Shown here in pieces: positions 1 through 5,863 of a DNA stretch of 6,758 nucleotides. The translations under genes were made by a program, and so were the position numbers. Within the stretch, counting starts at the first letter, position 1, and every line of letters begins with the position of its first letter. Origin of the DNA: Planctomycetota bacterium (lineage in GTDB: Bacteria; Planctomycetota; Phycisphaerae; Phycisphaerales; SM1A02); contig QWPU01000175.1 of NCBI GenBank assembly GCA_003671065.1, positions 1 to 6,758 of the forward strand. The letters are read 5' to 3'. The notes beneath the pieces were generated by a model. The model saw only the letters and a list, made by a program, of their open reading frames with translations. It was not told the DNA's origin and did no database searches.

Positions 1-390
1 CAAAGTACAACAGTGGTGAATGCCGTTGACACAATCGCCTTCGAGCGCGCAATGAGTATTGCCACGACCGCCCGCGTCAAGCATCCAGCGCGCGTGTCCG
101 CGATCCTCGGTGAACTCGCCTTCGAAAAGCTACGCCGCTCAGGAACGCTGGACAACAACGCTCGTTCCGAGCTCATCGAAGCAATCGAACGAGCAGCGTC
201 AGCGCAACCACATAATCTGCGCAGACTCACAGAGCTTGCTGAAGCCTACGCGCTCGTTGGACGCGTCGACGACGCGAAGCGCACTGCGCAGCGATCTCTC
301 GAGCTCAACAGCGCGCTCGGTCTCGATCCACTCGCGCAACTCGTCCCACGCGAATTCACTCGCCTCGATGCGCTGGCGAATCCACAGTAG
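1..390 (+). CDS. TPR-like protein, C-terminal part (5' truncated)
   Basis: The frame is open from the first base, with four codons before the first GTG at 13, so the gene almost certainly begins outside the window. The visible 129 residues end in TAG at 388-390. They are mostly helical, with two helix-turn-helix units that look like degenerate tetratricopeptide repeats. One ends around AIERAASAQPHN; the other, clearer one is near residues 74-105, with LAEAYALVGRVDDAKRTAQR followed by SLELN. TPRs are protein-interaction scaffolds, so the fragment itself shows no enzymatic role. A C-terminal TPR tail ending in a DPLxQLxPxE-like segment is, from memory, reminiscent of planctomycete O-antigen-ligase-like membrane proteins, but no membrane part is visible and this is only a suggestion. 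The gene converges on dsbD with a gap of 57 bases. I see no convincing terminator there, only short weak stems without a T-run. Confidence 0.7.
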   Translation, partial: QSTTVVNAVDTIAFERAMSIATTARVKHPARVSAILGELAFEKLRRSGTLDNNARSELIEAIERAASAQPHNLRRLTELAEAYALVGRVDDAKRTAQRSLELNSALGLDPLAQLVPREFTRLDALANPQ

Positions 391-447
391 ATCACGATGC
401 TTGTTTCCTGGACTCAACATCATCATCGCGAGCATGATCGCGCTGGG

Positions 448-2469
448 TTACTTTCCACGCGCCGTCGTGATCGCATCAAGTACTTGCTGAGGCGTGTAAT
501 CGCTCGCGTTGAGAATGAGTGAGCCATCGCGGCCGTACACCAAGAGCAGCGGAATCGTCACGCGATTCGACGCCTTGAGCAGCGCGTTGCCATCAGGGTT
601 TTTCCCAGTGAGATCCACCTTGATCGCCGCGACATCATCGGCATTCAACTCCTTCGCCACGCTCGGCAGATTGAGCACCAGCGCTTCGAATGTTTTGCAA
701 TTCGCACACCATTCCGCGGTGAAATCCACCACGACGACCTTGCCATCCTTCTGCGCATCAGCAAGTCGAGCGGGTGTGTAGTAGGTCCAATCGATCGGTC
801 CCTCCGCAGTTTGCGAGATGCCGACGAGCGCGCTGATCGCGAAGATGCCCGCGCCTACACCGCAAAACACAATGCGCTTCCTCATCTTCTTCGTGATCGA
901 AATCGTGCGCACAAACATCCATGCACCCGCAGCAACTCCAAGGAGCGCAACCACCCACCAATACATCTTGTTCGGTGGTTCAGGTGCCGTGACCATCACG
1001 CCCGCGAGCCCCGCACCAATGAAGAACGCGGCAGCCGCGAGCAACAAGAGTCCCATGACTTGCTTGATGAGATCGCTCGCTGGTCCCGTGCGTGGCATGC
1101 TGTCAACAAGATGTGGAAACGCGCTGAGCACCAAGTACGGCAACGCCATACCTGTTCCAACTGTCGCAAAAACCGTGAGAATCGTGTCAGGCCCTTGCGT
1201 CGTGGCCCACGCGACCGCCGTGCCCATGAGTGGCGCAGTGCACGGCGTTGAAAGCACCGCGGTCATGATGCCGAAGTTGAACGAGCCGAAATACGAATCG
1301 TGCTTTGTTTCAAACATGTAGACCCAATCAGGCAGTTGCACTGAGAAGAGTCCAGCCATGCCGACAGCCATCACTGCAATGACGACGCCCACACCAATCG
1401 TGAACAACGGCTCTTGAAAGAGTTGATTCGCAGAAGTGAAACCTTTCACGGTTGCCATCAATACGCCCAGCGCCATCCAGAATGCAATCACGCCGAGGCT
1501 CATCACGCAGCCAAGAAAGAAACATTTCGCGCGACTGCCTTCCGCTGCTCGTGCGAGGCCCATGATCTTGAGCGGAATGATTGGCAACACGCACGGCGTG
1601 AAGTTCAGCAACATGCCGCCGAGCGCTGCGATGAGTAGCAACAGCAGAAACCCCGAGCCCGATGGATCAATTGAGAAAGTCCACGAGAAGAGGTTGAAAT
1701 CAATCGTTTCGCTCGGCGCGTCGCCCGCGCGAATGCGGCCGTAGACGCTCGGATCGAAGTTCGCGAACGCAGTACTCGGTCCGGAGGCCGCACTCGTTGC
1801 AGTGATCTCAAATGAGACAAGGAGTTCGACATCAGCAGGCGCGCTGCAGCCTTTGTCATCGCAGGCTTGAAACGAGACGATCAGCGGAATCTCGACGCGA
1901 CCAATCGGCGCGTTCGTCGAAATCGACAAAGGCAAAAACACTGCGAAACTGCCTTCATACACGCCGTAGCGTCGAGCACCATCTCCAAGATCCGCTTCAG
2001 CCGCGTGCAATGCGGGCCACTGGAAAAACGGTTGATTGATGAAGACGCCTGAAACTTCACGAGGCGTGCCGTCCTGCATCGGCTTCACCAAGATCTCTGT
2101 GCGAATGGCGCCATCAAACTCCGCGAGCGCGCCTTGACCATCTGCTTCAAGCGCGCCAGCGCGCGGCCAGATATGCCAGTTCGGACGCAGTGTGAACTCG
2201 ACCGCAACAGGCAGATCCCCGCCAGGCGTAACGGTGTTCGACGCAACCTTGATCGTGACATCCACTTGATCGCGTGAGTCGAAAAACAGCGGCGCGGCTT
2301 CAGCTTTCGGCTTCCCTAGGCCTGAAAACCCTGGGATCTTCGGTGGTGATTGACTTGCCGCTGCGGCAGCATGTAGCGCAGGCAGCAGCGAAAAACTAAG
2401 CAGAATCAGAAGAACCGCCGCCGTCAAGCGTGCATTGAGAAAGGTCGCGCGGCTGTCAGTGGTTCTCAT
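448..2469 (-). CDS. dsbD: Thiol:disulfide interchange protein, DsbD family
   Basis: This protein carries electrons from cytoplasmic thioredoxin across the inner membrane to reduce periplasmic disulfides. It has 673 residues from the chosen ATG, longer than E. coli DsbD (about 565). A signal peptide (1-38) has an LTAAVLLILLSFSLLPALHA core. The periplasmic alpha domain (about 65-225) carries the pair C203/C208 in QACDDKGC. The membrane beta domain (about 272-550) carries C293 in FTPCVLP and C410 in STPCTAP. The C-terminal thioredoxin-like gamma domain (about 560-673) has the redox motif WCANC (C588, C591) and a probable cis-proline at P640 (TIP). All six cysteines of the electron relay are present, so it should be functional. 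The open frame extends upstream to an ATG at 2523 and a TTG at 2547. I prefer the ATG at 2469 because AGGAT lies 7 bases before it and the signal peptide then has a normal n-region. It is divergent from fliM. A cytochrome-c-maturation role (CcdA/DsbD) is possible but not shown by neighbours. Confidence 0.93.
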   Translation of the reverse strand: MRTTDSRATFLNARLTAAVLLILLSFSLLPALHAAAAASQSPPKIPGFSGLGKPKAEAAPLFFDSRDQVDVTIKVASNTVTPGGDLPVAVEFTLRPNWHIWPRAGALEADGQGALAEFDGAIRTEILVKPMQDGTPREVSGVFINQPFFQWPALHAAEADLGDGARRYGVYEGSFAVFLPLSISTNAPIGRVEIPLIVSFQACDDKGCSAPADVELLVSFEITATSAASGPSTAFANFDPSVYGRIRAGDAPSETIDFNLFSWTFSIDPSGSGFLLLLLIAALGGMLLNFTPCVLPIIPLKIMGLARAAEGSRAKCFFLGCVMSLGVIAFWMALGVLMATVKGFTSANQLFQEPLFTIGVGVVIAVMAVGMAGLFSVQLPDWVYMFETKHDSYFGSFNFGIMTAVLSTPCTAPLMGTAVAWATTQGPDTILTVFATVGTGMALPYLVLSAFPHLVDSMPRTGPASDLIKQVMGLLLLAAAAFFIGAGLAGVMVTAPEPPNKMYWWVVALLGVAAGAWMFVRTISITKKMRKRIVFCGVGAGIFAISALVGISQTAEGPIDWTYYTPARLADAQKDGKVVVVDFTAEWCANCKTFEALVLNLPSVAKELNADDVAAIKVDLTGKNPDGNALLKASNRVTIPLLLVYGRDGSLILNASDYTPQQVLDAITTARGK

Positions 2470-2476
2470 GGCGCGC

Positions 2477-2481
2477 ATCCT
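2477..2481 (-). promoter_or_regulatory. Ribosome binding site deciding the dsbD start
   Basis: The minus strand reads AGGAT here, 7 bases before the ATG whose first base is 2469. The upstream in-frame alternatives (ATG at 2523, TTG at 2547) would put about 18-26 basic residues ahead of the signal peptide. The ATG at 2478 overlaps the AGGAT itself and so has no room for a binding site. Confidence 0.5.
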
Positions 2482-2581
2482 ACGGGCGGCGTGACGAATC
2501 GTTGCCGCAACGGATAAGCGCATGAACACGCGAGTGAGACTCTTCAAGAAGTGCGAGCAACGCGACCGATGAAACAGACTG

Positions 2582-2612
2582 CGGACATTTCGTCCGATGT
2601 TGGCGGAGCCAA
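2582..2612 (+). repeat. Two short inverted repeats in the dsbD/fliM divergent region
   Basis: CGGAC (2582-2586), a 5-base spacer and GTCCG (2592-2596) form one perfect 5-bp inverted repeat. Three bases later TTGGC (2600-2604), GGA and GCCAA (2608-2612) form a second. They end just before the fliM ribosome binding site. They could be small operators, or hairpins in the fliM leader. Either 5-bp repeat could be chance; the adjacency is what is notable. Confidence 0.35.
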
Positions 2613-2635
2613 TAGATCAAAGGTGAATTTCCACG

Positions 2636-3679
2636 ATGGCTAGCGATGTCCTCGACCAATCTGATATCGACGCGCTCCTCAATGCCGCGAGCGCGCCAGC
2701 CCCGATCGTGGAAGCGCCGCCCACTCAGATATTCTCTCGAGCTCGACGCGATCGAGACAAGATTGAGATCCGACCCTACGACTTCAAGCGACCCGAGCGC
2801 ATTTCCAAGGACCAGATGCGCGCGCTTGAGATGTTGCACGAGACCTTCGCGCGCAACTTCGGAGCCTCGCTTTCAGGCTATTTGCGCACGATTGTTGAGG
2901 TTCGCGTGTCGCAGGCGGCGCAGATGACCTACCAAGAGTTCATCTCAAGCCTGCCCAATCCAACGAGTTTCAATCTGGTGCGCTGCCCACCGCTTGAGGG
3001 TCAAGTCTGCCTCGAAGTGTCGCCGCTTGTGATCTATCCGATCATCGATCGCCTGCTCGGCGGATCAAACAAAGATCTCTTCGTGCCGCAACGCCCGATG
3101 ACGATGATCGAGACCAAACTCTTGCAGAAGATCCTCACTCGAGGTCTGGTCGCGCTGAGCGAAGCCTGGCAGGGGATTCGCAAGATTGAGTTCGCGTTAG
3201 GCGAGATGGAGTCGAATCCGCAACTGGTTCAGATCGTTCCTCCAAACGAAGTCGTGGTCGTTATAGGGTTTGAAGTGAGGCTCACCAACCGAGCGGGTCC
3301 GATGACATTGTGCATTCCCTACAACGCGATCGAGCCGCTTATCGAAGACCTCTCGGCGCAAAGTTGGTTCGTCACAGGGAAAGCCAAGGGCGGCTCGGGT
3401 ACAGCGGAACGGATCGCGGGCGGCCTGTCGAGTGCGCGGGTTGAACTCGACGCAACTCTTGCTACTACAACGATTTCCATGAGTGAACTGCGCCAACTTG
3501 AGATCGGTGATCTCATCGTCACAAACCGTCCTGCCAACTCGCCGGCGGTGCTAGGCGTTGAGGGTAAGCCGAAGTTTCTTGCGTCACTCGGTCAGTTGCG
3601 AGGCAACCGAGCGCTTCGGATTCAGCGGCCAGTCGCGCCAAACGAACGCGTCGAAACGGGTAGCGGCGGGTCGAGCTAA
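2636..3679 (+). CDS. fliM: Flagellar motor switch protein FliM
   Basis: FliM forms the middle of the C-ring (with FliG and FliN) at the cytoplasmic base of the flagellar motor. It binds phosphorylated CheY to switch rotation direction. The 347 residues match the usual length (334 in E. coli). The N-terminal CheY-binding segment is LDQSDIDALLNA (6-17). The middle domain (about 45-235) includes GASLSGYLRTIVEVRV (76-91), SLPNPTSFNLV (105-115) and DRLLGGSNKD (138-147), the position of the FliG-contacting GGxG loop, here GGSN. It ends with LCIPYNAIEPL (225-235). A FliN-like SpoA domain follows (about 267-333), with ELRQLEIGDLIVTN (284-297), then a short polar tail. AAGGTGA at 2620-2626 lies 9 bases before the ATG, which supports this start. 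No fliL, fliN or other flagellar gene adjoins it in this window; its upstream neighbour dsbD is divergent. Confidence 0.96.
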   Translation: MASDVLDQSDIDALLNAASAPAPIVEAPPTQIFSRARRDRDKIEIRPYDFKRPERISKDQMRALEMLHETFARNFGASLSGYLRTIVEVRVSQAAQMTYQEFISSLPNPTSFNLVRCPPLEGQVCLEVSPLVIYPIIDRLLGGSNKDLFVPQRPMTMIETKLLQKILTRGLVALSEAWQGIRKIEFALGEMESNPQLVQIVPPNEVVVVIGFEVRLTNRAGPMTLCIPYNAIEPLIEDLSAQSWFVTGKAKGGSGTAERIAGGLSSARVELDATLATTTISMSELRQLEIGDLIVTNRPANSPAVLGVEGKPKFLASLGQLRGNRALRIQRPVAPNERVETGSGGSS

Positions 3680-4155
3680 GTGCATCTCGCAAGCCGAGTG
3701 AATGCGCCTTGAATTCGCATCACTTGCCAACGATATGCGCCGCGATTGATGCTGCTTTCGCCTCTCGACAGGTCACTTACGCGAGCGAGATGACCCCGAT
3801 TTCCTGAGCGCATGTCGTTGGAAGTTGATTTTTTGCGCTTGGGGCGATATCTTGCAAGGCTCGTCTGACACGCTTGTTGTGTCAGGCGAAGCGTAAAAGT
3901 GTATTTCTGGTCTGCGACCGAGCGGTAAGTCCAAATGCTTTCGATCTTCTGCGATTCATTTCCCAGCGACTCGTCATGCGGCAGGACCGTTTGGGTCGGA
4001 TTCGTGCGATGAGCGGCGTAAGCCTTCATCTTGGATCCGAACCGAGCGTGACATTCGGCCCAGTTTTGAAGGTTCGTGCCTGTGATGATCAAACGTTTCG
4101 ATTTCAAACGATGATTTGAGCAGACGAACCCACAAGACCTTCGCTGGCTGGCCAT
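3676..4155 (-). CDS. Doubtful hypothetical open frame
   Basis: A 159-codon minus-strand frame fills most of the gap between fliM and nusA. In favour: it starts at ATG with AAGGG on the minus strand 6 bases upstream, and the central codons (about 4090-3890) end in G or C about two times in three by a hand count, similar to a coding strand here. Against: I recognise no domain. The protein is rich in Arg, Ser, Thr, Gln and Asn and has no signal peptide or membrane segment. It contains two hairpin-forming stretches, its stop overlaps the fliM stop, and an opposing 81-codon frame (3874-4119) is equally open. It may be a lineage-specific gene, a decayed gene or chance. I assign no function. Confidence 0.25.
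   Translation of the reverse strand: MASQRRSCGFVCSNHRLKSKRLIITGTNLQNWAECHARFGSKMKAYAAHRTNPTQTVLPHDESLGNESQKIESIWTYRSVADQKYTFTLRLTQQACQTSLARYRPKRKKSTSNDMRSGNRGHLARVSDLSRGESSINRGAYRWQVMRIQGAFTRLARCT
3695..3726 (+). terminator. Candidate hairpin downstream of fliM
   Basis: CGAGTG (3695-3700), a bulged A and ATGCG (3702-3706) pair with CGCAT (3716-3720) and CACTTG (3721-3726) across a 9-base loop. This gives about 11 pairs, including one G-U. It begins 16 bases after the fliM stop, the place expected for a 3'-end structure, but no T-run follows. It would therefore be an atypical terminator or simply a 3'-end stabilising stem. Confidence 0.35.
3861..3889. repeat. 11-bp hairpin-forming inverted repeat
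   Basis: CTGACAC (3865-3871) and GTGTCAG (3879-3885) are a perfect 7-bp inverted repeat around a GCTTGTT loop. The pairing continues outward with one G-U and three Watson-Crick pairs, giving about 11 bp. No T-run follows on either strand, so it does not look like a standard intrinsic terminator. It lies in the region without a recognised gene. Confidence 0.5.
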
Positions 4156-4163
4156 GCGTGCCC

Positions 4164-4192
4164 TTGACGCGTGGTCTTCGTGTTTTTGTATT
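4164..4192 (+). promoter_or_regulatory. Candidate sigma70-type promoter for nusA-infB
   Basis: TTGACG (4164-4169; 5 of 6 to the -35 consensus), a 17-base spacer and TGTATT (4187-4192; 4 of 6 to the -10 consensus). Transcription would start near 4199, giving a leader of about 180 bases before nusA. The 14-bp repeats would then lie at the very start of the transcript. A match of this quality can arise by chance. Confidence 0.35.
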
Positions 4193-4197
4193 GGATC

Positions 4198-4239
4198 GTT
4201 CTCGTGATCCCGTTCTCGTCATCCCGTTCTAGTTATCCC
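4198..4239. repeat. Three tandem imperfect 14-bp repeats upstream of nusA
   Basis: Units GTTCTCGTGATCCC (4198-4211), GTTCTCGTCATCCC (4212-4225) and GTTCTAGTTATCCC (4226-4239) follow each other without gaps. Units 1 and 2 differ at one base; unit 3 differs from unit 2 at two. A fourth unit is not evident on either side. The changes cluster in the middle of the unit while GTTCT and ATCCC are unchanged. Confidence 0.8.
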
Positions 4240-4299
4240 GAGCGCGCGTCAGCCTGCATGAACTTGTAGGCGCAAGACGCGTTCCTCGCCACAACCCAA

Positions 4300-4359
4300 C
4301 GCCGTGTGTTCCACGGCGACAACTCATGCCGGCACAACCGGCGCATTGCGCACAGCGCA
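4300..4359 (+). promoter_or_regulatory. Chain of three small hairpins in the nusA leader
   Basis: Three stems follow one another before the nusA ribosome binding site. CGCCGTG (4300-4306) pairs with CACGGCG (4312-4318) around TGTTC. GCCGG (4328-4332) pairs with CCGGC (4338-4342) around CACAA. TGCGC (4347-4351) pairs with GCGCA (4355-4359) around ACA. The last stem ends 9 bases before the GAAGGG. The 7-bp first stem is the most convincing. Together they suggest a structured 5' untranslated region, possibly regulatory; no known riboswitch class is recognised. Confidence 0.4.
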
Positions 4360-4381
4360 GACATCTTCGAAGGGCCACGAC

Positions 4382-5773
4382 ATGAATTCAGAAACTCTCC
4401 GCATCCTCGACTCCATCGCACGCGATCGCAATATCGATCGTGAGCATCTCATTCGTGACCTTGAGATGGCGATGATCAGCGCTGCGCGTAAACACTTCGA
4501 CTCGCTTGACACCGATGAGTTTGGCTGCGAGATGGATCGCCTCACGGGCAAGCTCTCGATCTGGCGCAATATCACTGATGATGAAGGCGAAATCACTGGC
4601 CGCGAAGAAGTCGCGATCGAACAACTTGGCCGCATCCCTGCGCAGACCGCCAAGCAAGTGATGATTCAGAAGTTCCGCGAAGACGAACGCAACGCGCTCA
4701 TGGAAGACTTCGCGAAGCGTCAAGGTGAAATCGTCACAGGAACCATCGTGCGTCAAGAAGGTCCTGCGCTCATCGTGCAAGTTGATCGCGCCGAAGCGTT
4801 CATGCCGAAGTCCGAGCAAATCCCTGGCGAGATGTTCAAGCCTGGTGACCGCATCCGTTGCCTCGTGCTCGATGTGCGCGACGGTGGAAGCCAAGTCAAG
4901 ATCATTCTCTCTCGCGCGAATCCCGACTTCATTCGTCGGCTCTTTGAAGCTGAAGTTCCTGAAGTCGCTGAGCGCGTCATTGAAATCAAGGCGCTTGCAC
5001 GCGAGCCTGGACAGCGCTGCAAGGTTGCGGTCGCGAGCGTCGATTCGAAGGTCGATGCGAAGGGCGCCTGCATTGGTGTGCGTGGCAGTCGCATTCGTAA
5101 CATCGTCGATGAAGTCAACGGCGAGAAGATCGACATCGTGCTGTGGAATGAATCAAGCCAAGTGCTGATCTCCAACGCTGTGCGTCCTGCCGCGGTGGAT
5201 GAAGTGAGTCTGTGCTTTGAACTTGGTCGCGCGACGATCATTGTGCGCGAGGACCAGTTGTCACTTGCGATTGGTAAGCGCGGACAGAATGTGCGACTCG
5301 CCGCTCGTCTTACAGGTTGGGACATCGACATTCTCACGCCACCTGAATTTGCGAAGGGTCTTGAGATTCTTCAAGAGACGCTGCGTCCACTCGCGGGCAT
5401 GACGGATGAAATGCTCGACAAACTCGGCGCGCTCGGCATGATTAGCGTGTTTGACATCGAAGAAATCGGGCCTGCACTCATCGTTGAGGAACTCGAGATC
5501 AGCGAAGAACTCGCGGATCTGATGTGTGCAAGCGCGAGCAATCGTGCGCGCGAAGTTGAGATTGAGCGTGAGCATGAACAAGCAGCAGCCGCAGTGCGCG
5601 CTGCTGAAGATGCCGCGGCAACCGAAGGAATTCTCGGTGGCGATGGCGCAGTTGCAAGTGGTAGTGGTGCAAGCGGCGCTGATGCCGCGGTGACGGCCGA
5701 ACCAGATGCCTTGGCTGAGAGCGCTGCGGATTCAATCCTCGGCGGATCTCGTGCAGGCCGCGTGAACAGTTAG
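4382..5773 (+). CDS. nusA: Transcription termination/antitermination factor NusA
   Basis: NusA binds RNA polymerase near the exit channel and modulates pausing, intrinsic and Rho-dependent termination, and antitermination. The 463 residues give the standard order. The N-terminal polymerase-binding domain (about 1-112) opens MNSETLRILDSIARDRNI. The S1 domain (about 115-180) includes GEIVTGTIVRQEGPALIVQV. KH1 (about 185-265) has GVRG at 232-235, and KH2 (about 270-320) has GKRG at 298-301, with the family signature SLAIGKRGQNVRLAARLTGW. A helical segment follows (about 338-392: MLDKLGALGMISVFDIEEIG), resembling the HhH-like C-terminal repeats of longer NusA proteins. The final 70 residues are a low-complexity Ala/Glu/Gly/Asp tail with ILGG twice (417-420, 452-455). 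GAAGGG at 4369-4374 lies 7 bases before the ATG. The frame stays open upstream to a GTG at 4304, but no binding site supports it. infB follows 90 bases later; rimP, the usual upstream partner, is not adjacent. Confidence 0.97.
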   Translation: MNSETLRILDSIARDRNIDREHLIRDLEMAMISAARKHFDSLDTDEFGCEMDRLTGKLSIWRNITDDEGEITGREEVAIEQLGRIPAQTAKQVMIQKFREDERNALMEDFAKRQGEIVTGTIVRQEGPALIVQVDRAEAFMPKSEQIPGEMFKPGDRIRCLVLDVRDGGSQVKIILSRANPDFIRRLFEAEVPEVAERVIEIKALAREPGQRCKVAVASVDSKVDAKGACIGVRGSRIRNIVDEVNGEKIDIVLWNESSQVLISNAVRPAAVDEVSLCFELGRATIIVREDQLSLAIGKRGQNVRLAARLTGWDIDILTPPEFAKGLEILQETLRPLAGMTDEMLDKLGALGMISVFDIEEIGPALIVEELEISEELADLMCASASNRAREVEIEREHEQAAAAVRAAEDAAATEGILGGDGAVASGSGASGADAAVTAEPDALAESAADSILGGSRAGRVNS

Positions 5774-5820
5774 TGGTTGGTGAGTAGTGGTGTGAATCAA
5801 GTCCAAGCAACGATTACCGC

Positions 5821-5837
5821 CGCGATGGTCGCGATGG
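5821..5837 (+). repeat. Short repeat in the nusA-infB spacer
   Basis: CGCGATGG occurs twice with one base between (5821-5828, 5830-5837). The same bases also form a small hairpin: CGCGA (5821-5825), TGG, TCGCG (5829-5833). It lies 15 bases before the infB ribosome binding site. It is not a terminator (no T-run), consistent with read-through from nusA to infB. It could be chance. Confidence 0.3.
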
Positions 5838-5852
5838 GATCGTGAAGTGATC

Positions 5853-5858
5853 AGGAGG
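5853..5858 (+). promoter_or_regulatory. Perfect Shine-Dalgarno deciding the infB TTG start
   Basis: AGGAGG is the full anti-16S complement and ends 5 bases before TTG at 5864. An in-frame TGA at 5843-5845 excludes longer starts, and no ATG, GTG or TTG lies between that stop and 5864. The next in-frame candidates, TTG at 5885 and GTG at 5891, are too far from the AGGAGG. Confidence 0.85.
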
Positions 5859-5863
5859 ATTGT

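Noticed and set aside
391..447. Bidirectional terminator between the TPR-like gene and dsbD
   Set aside because: Only 4-5 bp stems can be drawn, none with a T-run on either strand.
2470..2547. Longer dsbD start at TTG 2547 or ATG 2523
   Set aside because: Either would place an Arg-rich extension before a normal signal peptide; the ATG at 2469 has AGGAT at proper spacing.
4065..4110. Possible tRNA T-arm (GGTTCGTGCC) in the gap
   Set aside because: No acceptor or anticodon stem can be paired around it and the T-loop consensus is not met.
3874..4119. Plus-strand 81-codon frame in the fliM-nusA gap
   Set aside because: No ribosome binding site, no recognisable domain, and it starts inside the 3861-3889 hairpin.
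4304..4381. In-frame 26-codon upstream extension of nusA starting at GTG 4304
   Set aside because: No ribosome binding site before it, it lies in the hairpin-rich leader, and the family-like N-terminus begins exactly at the ATG at 4382 behind GAAGGG.
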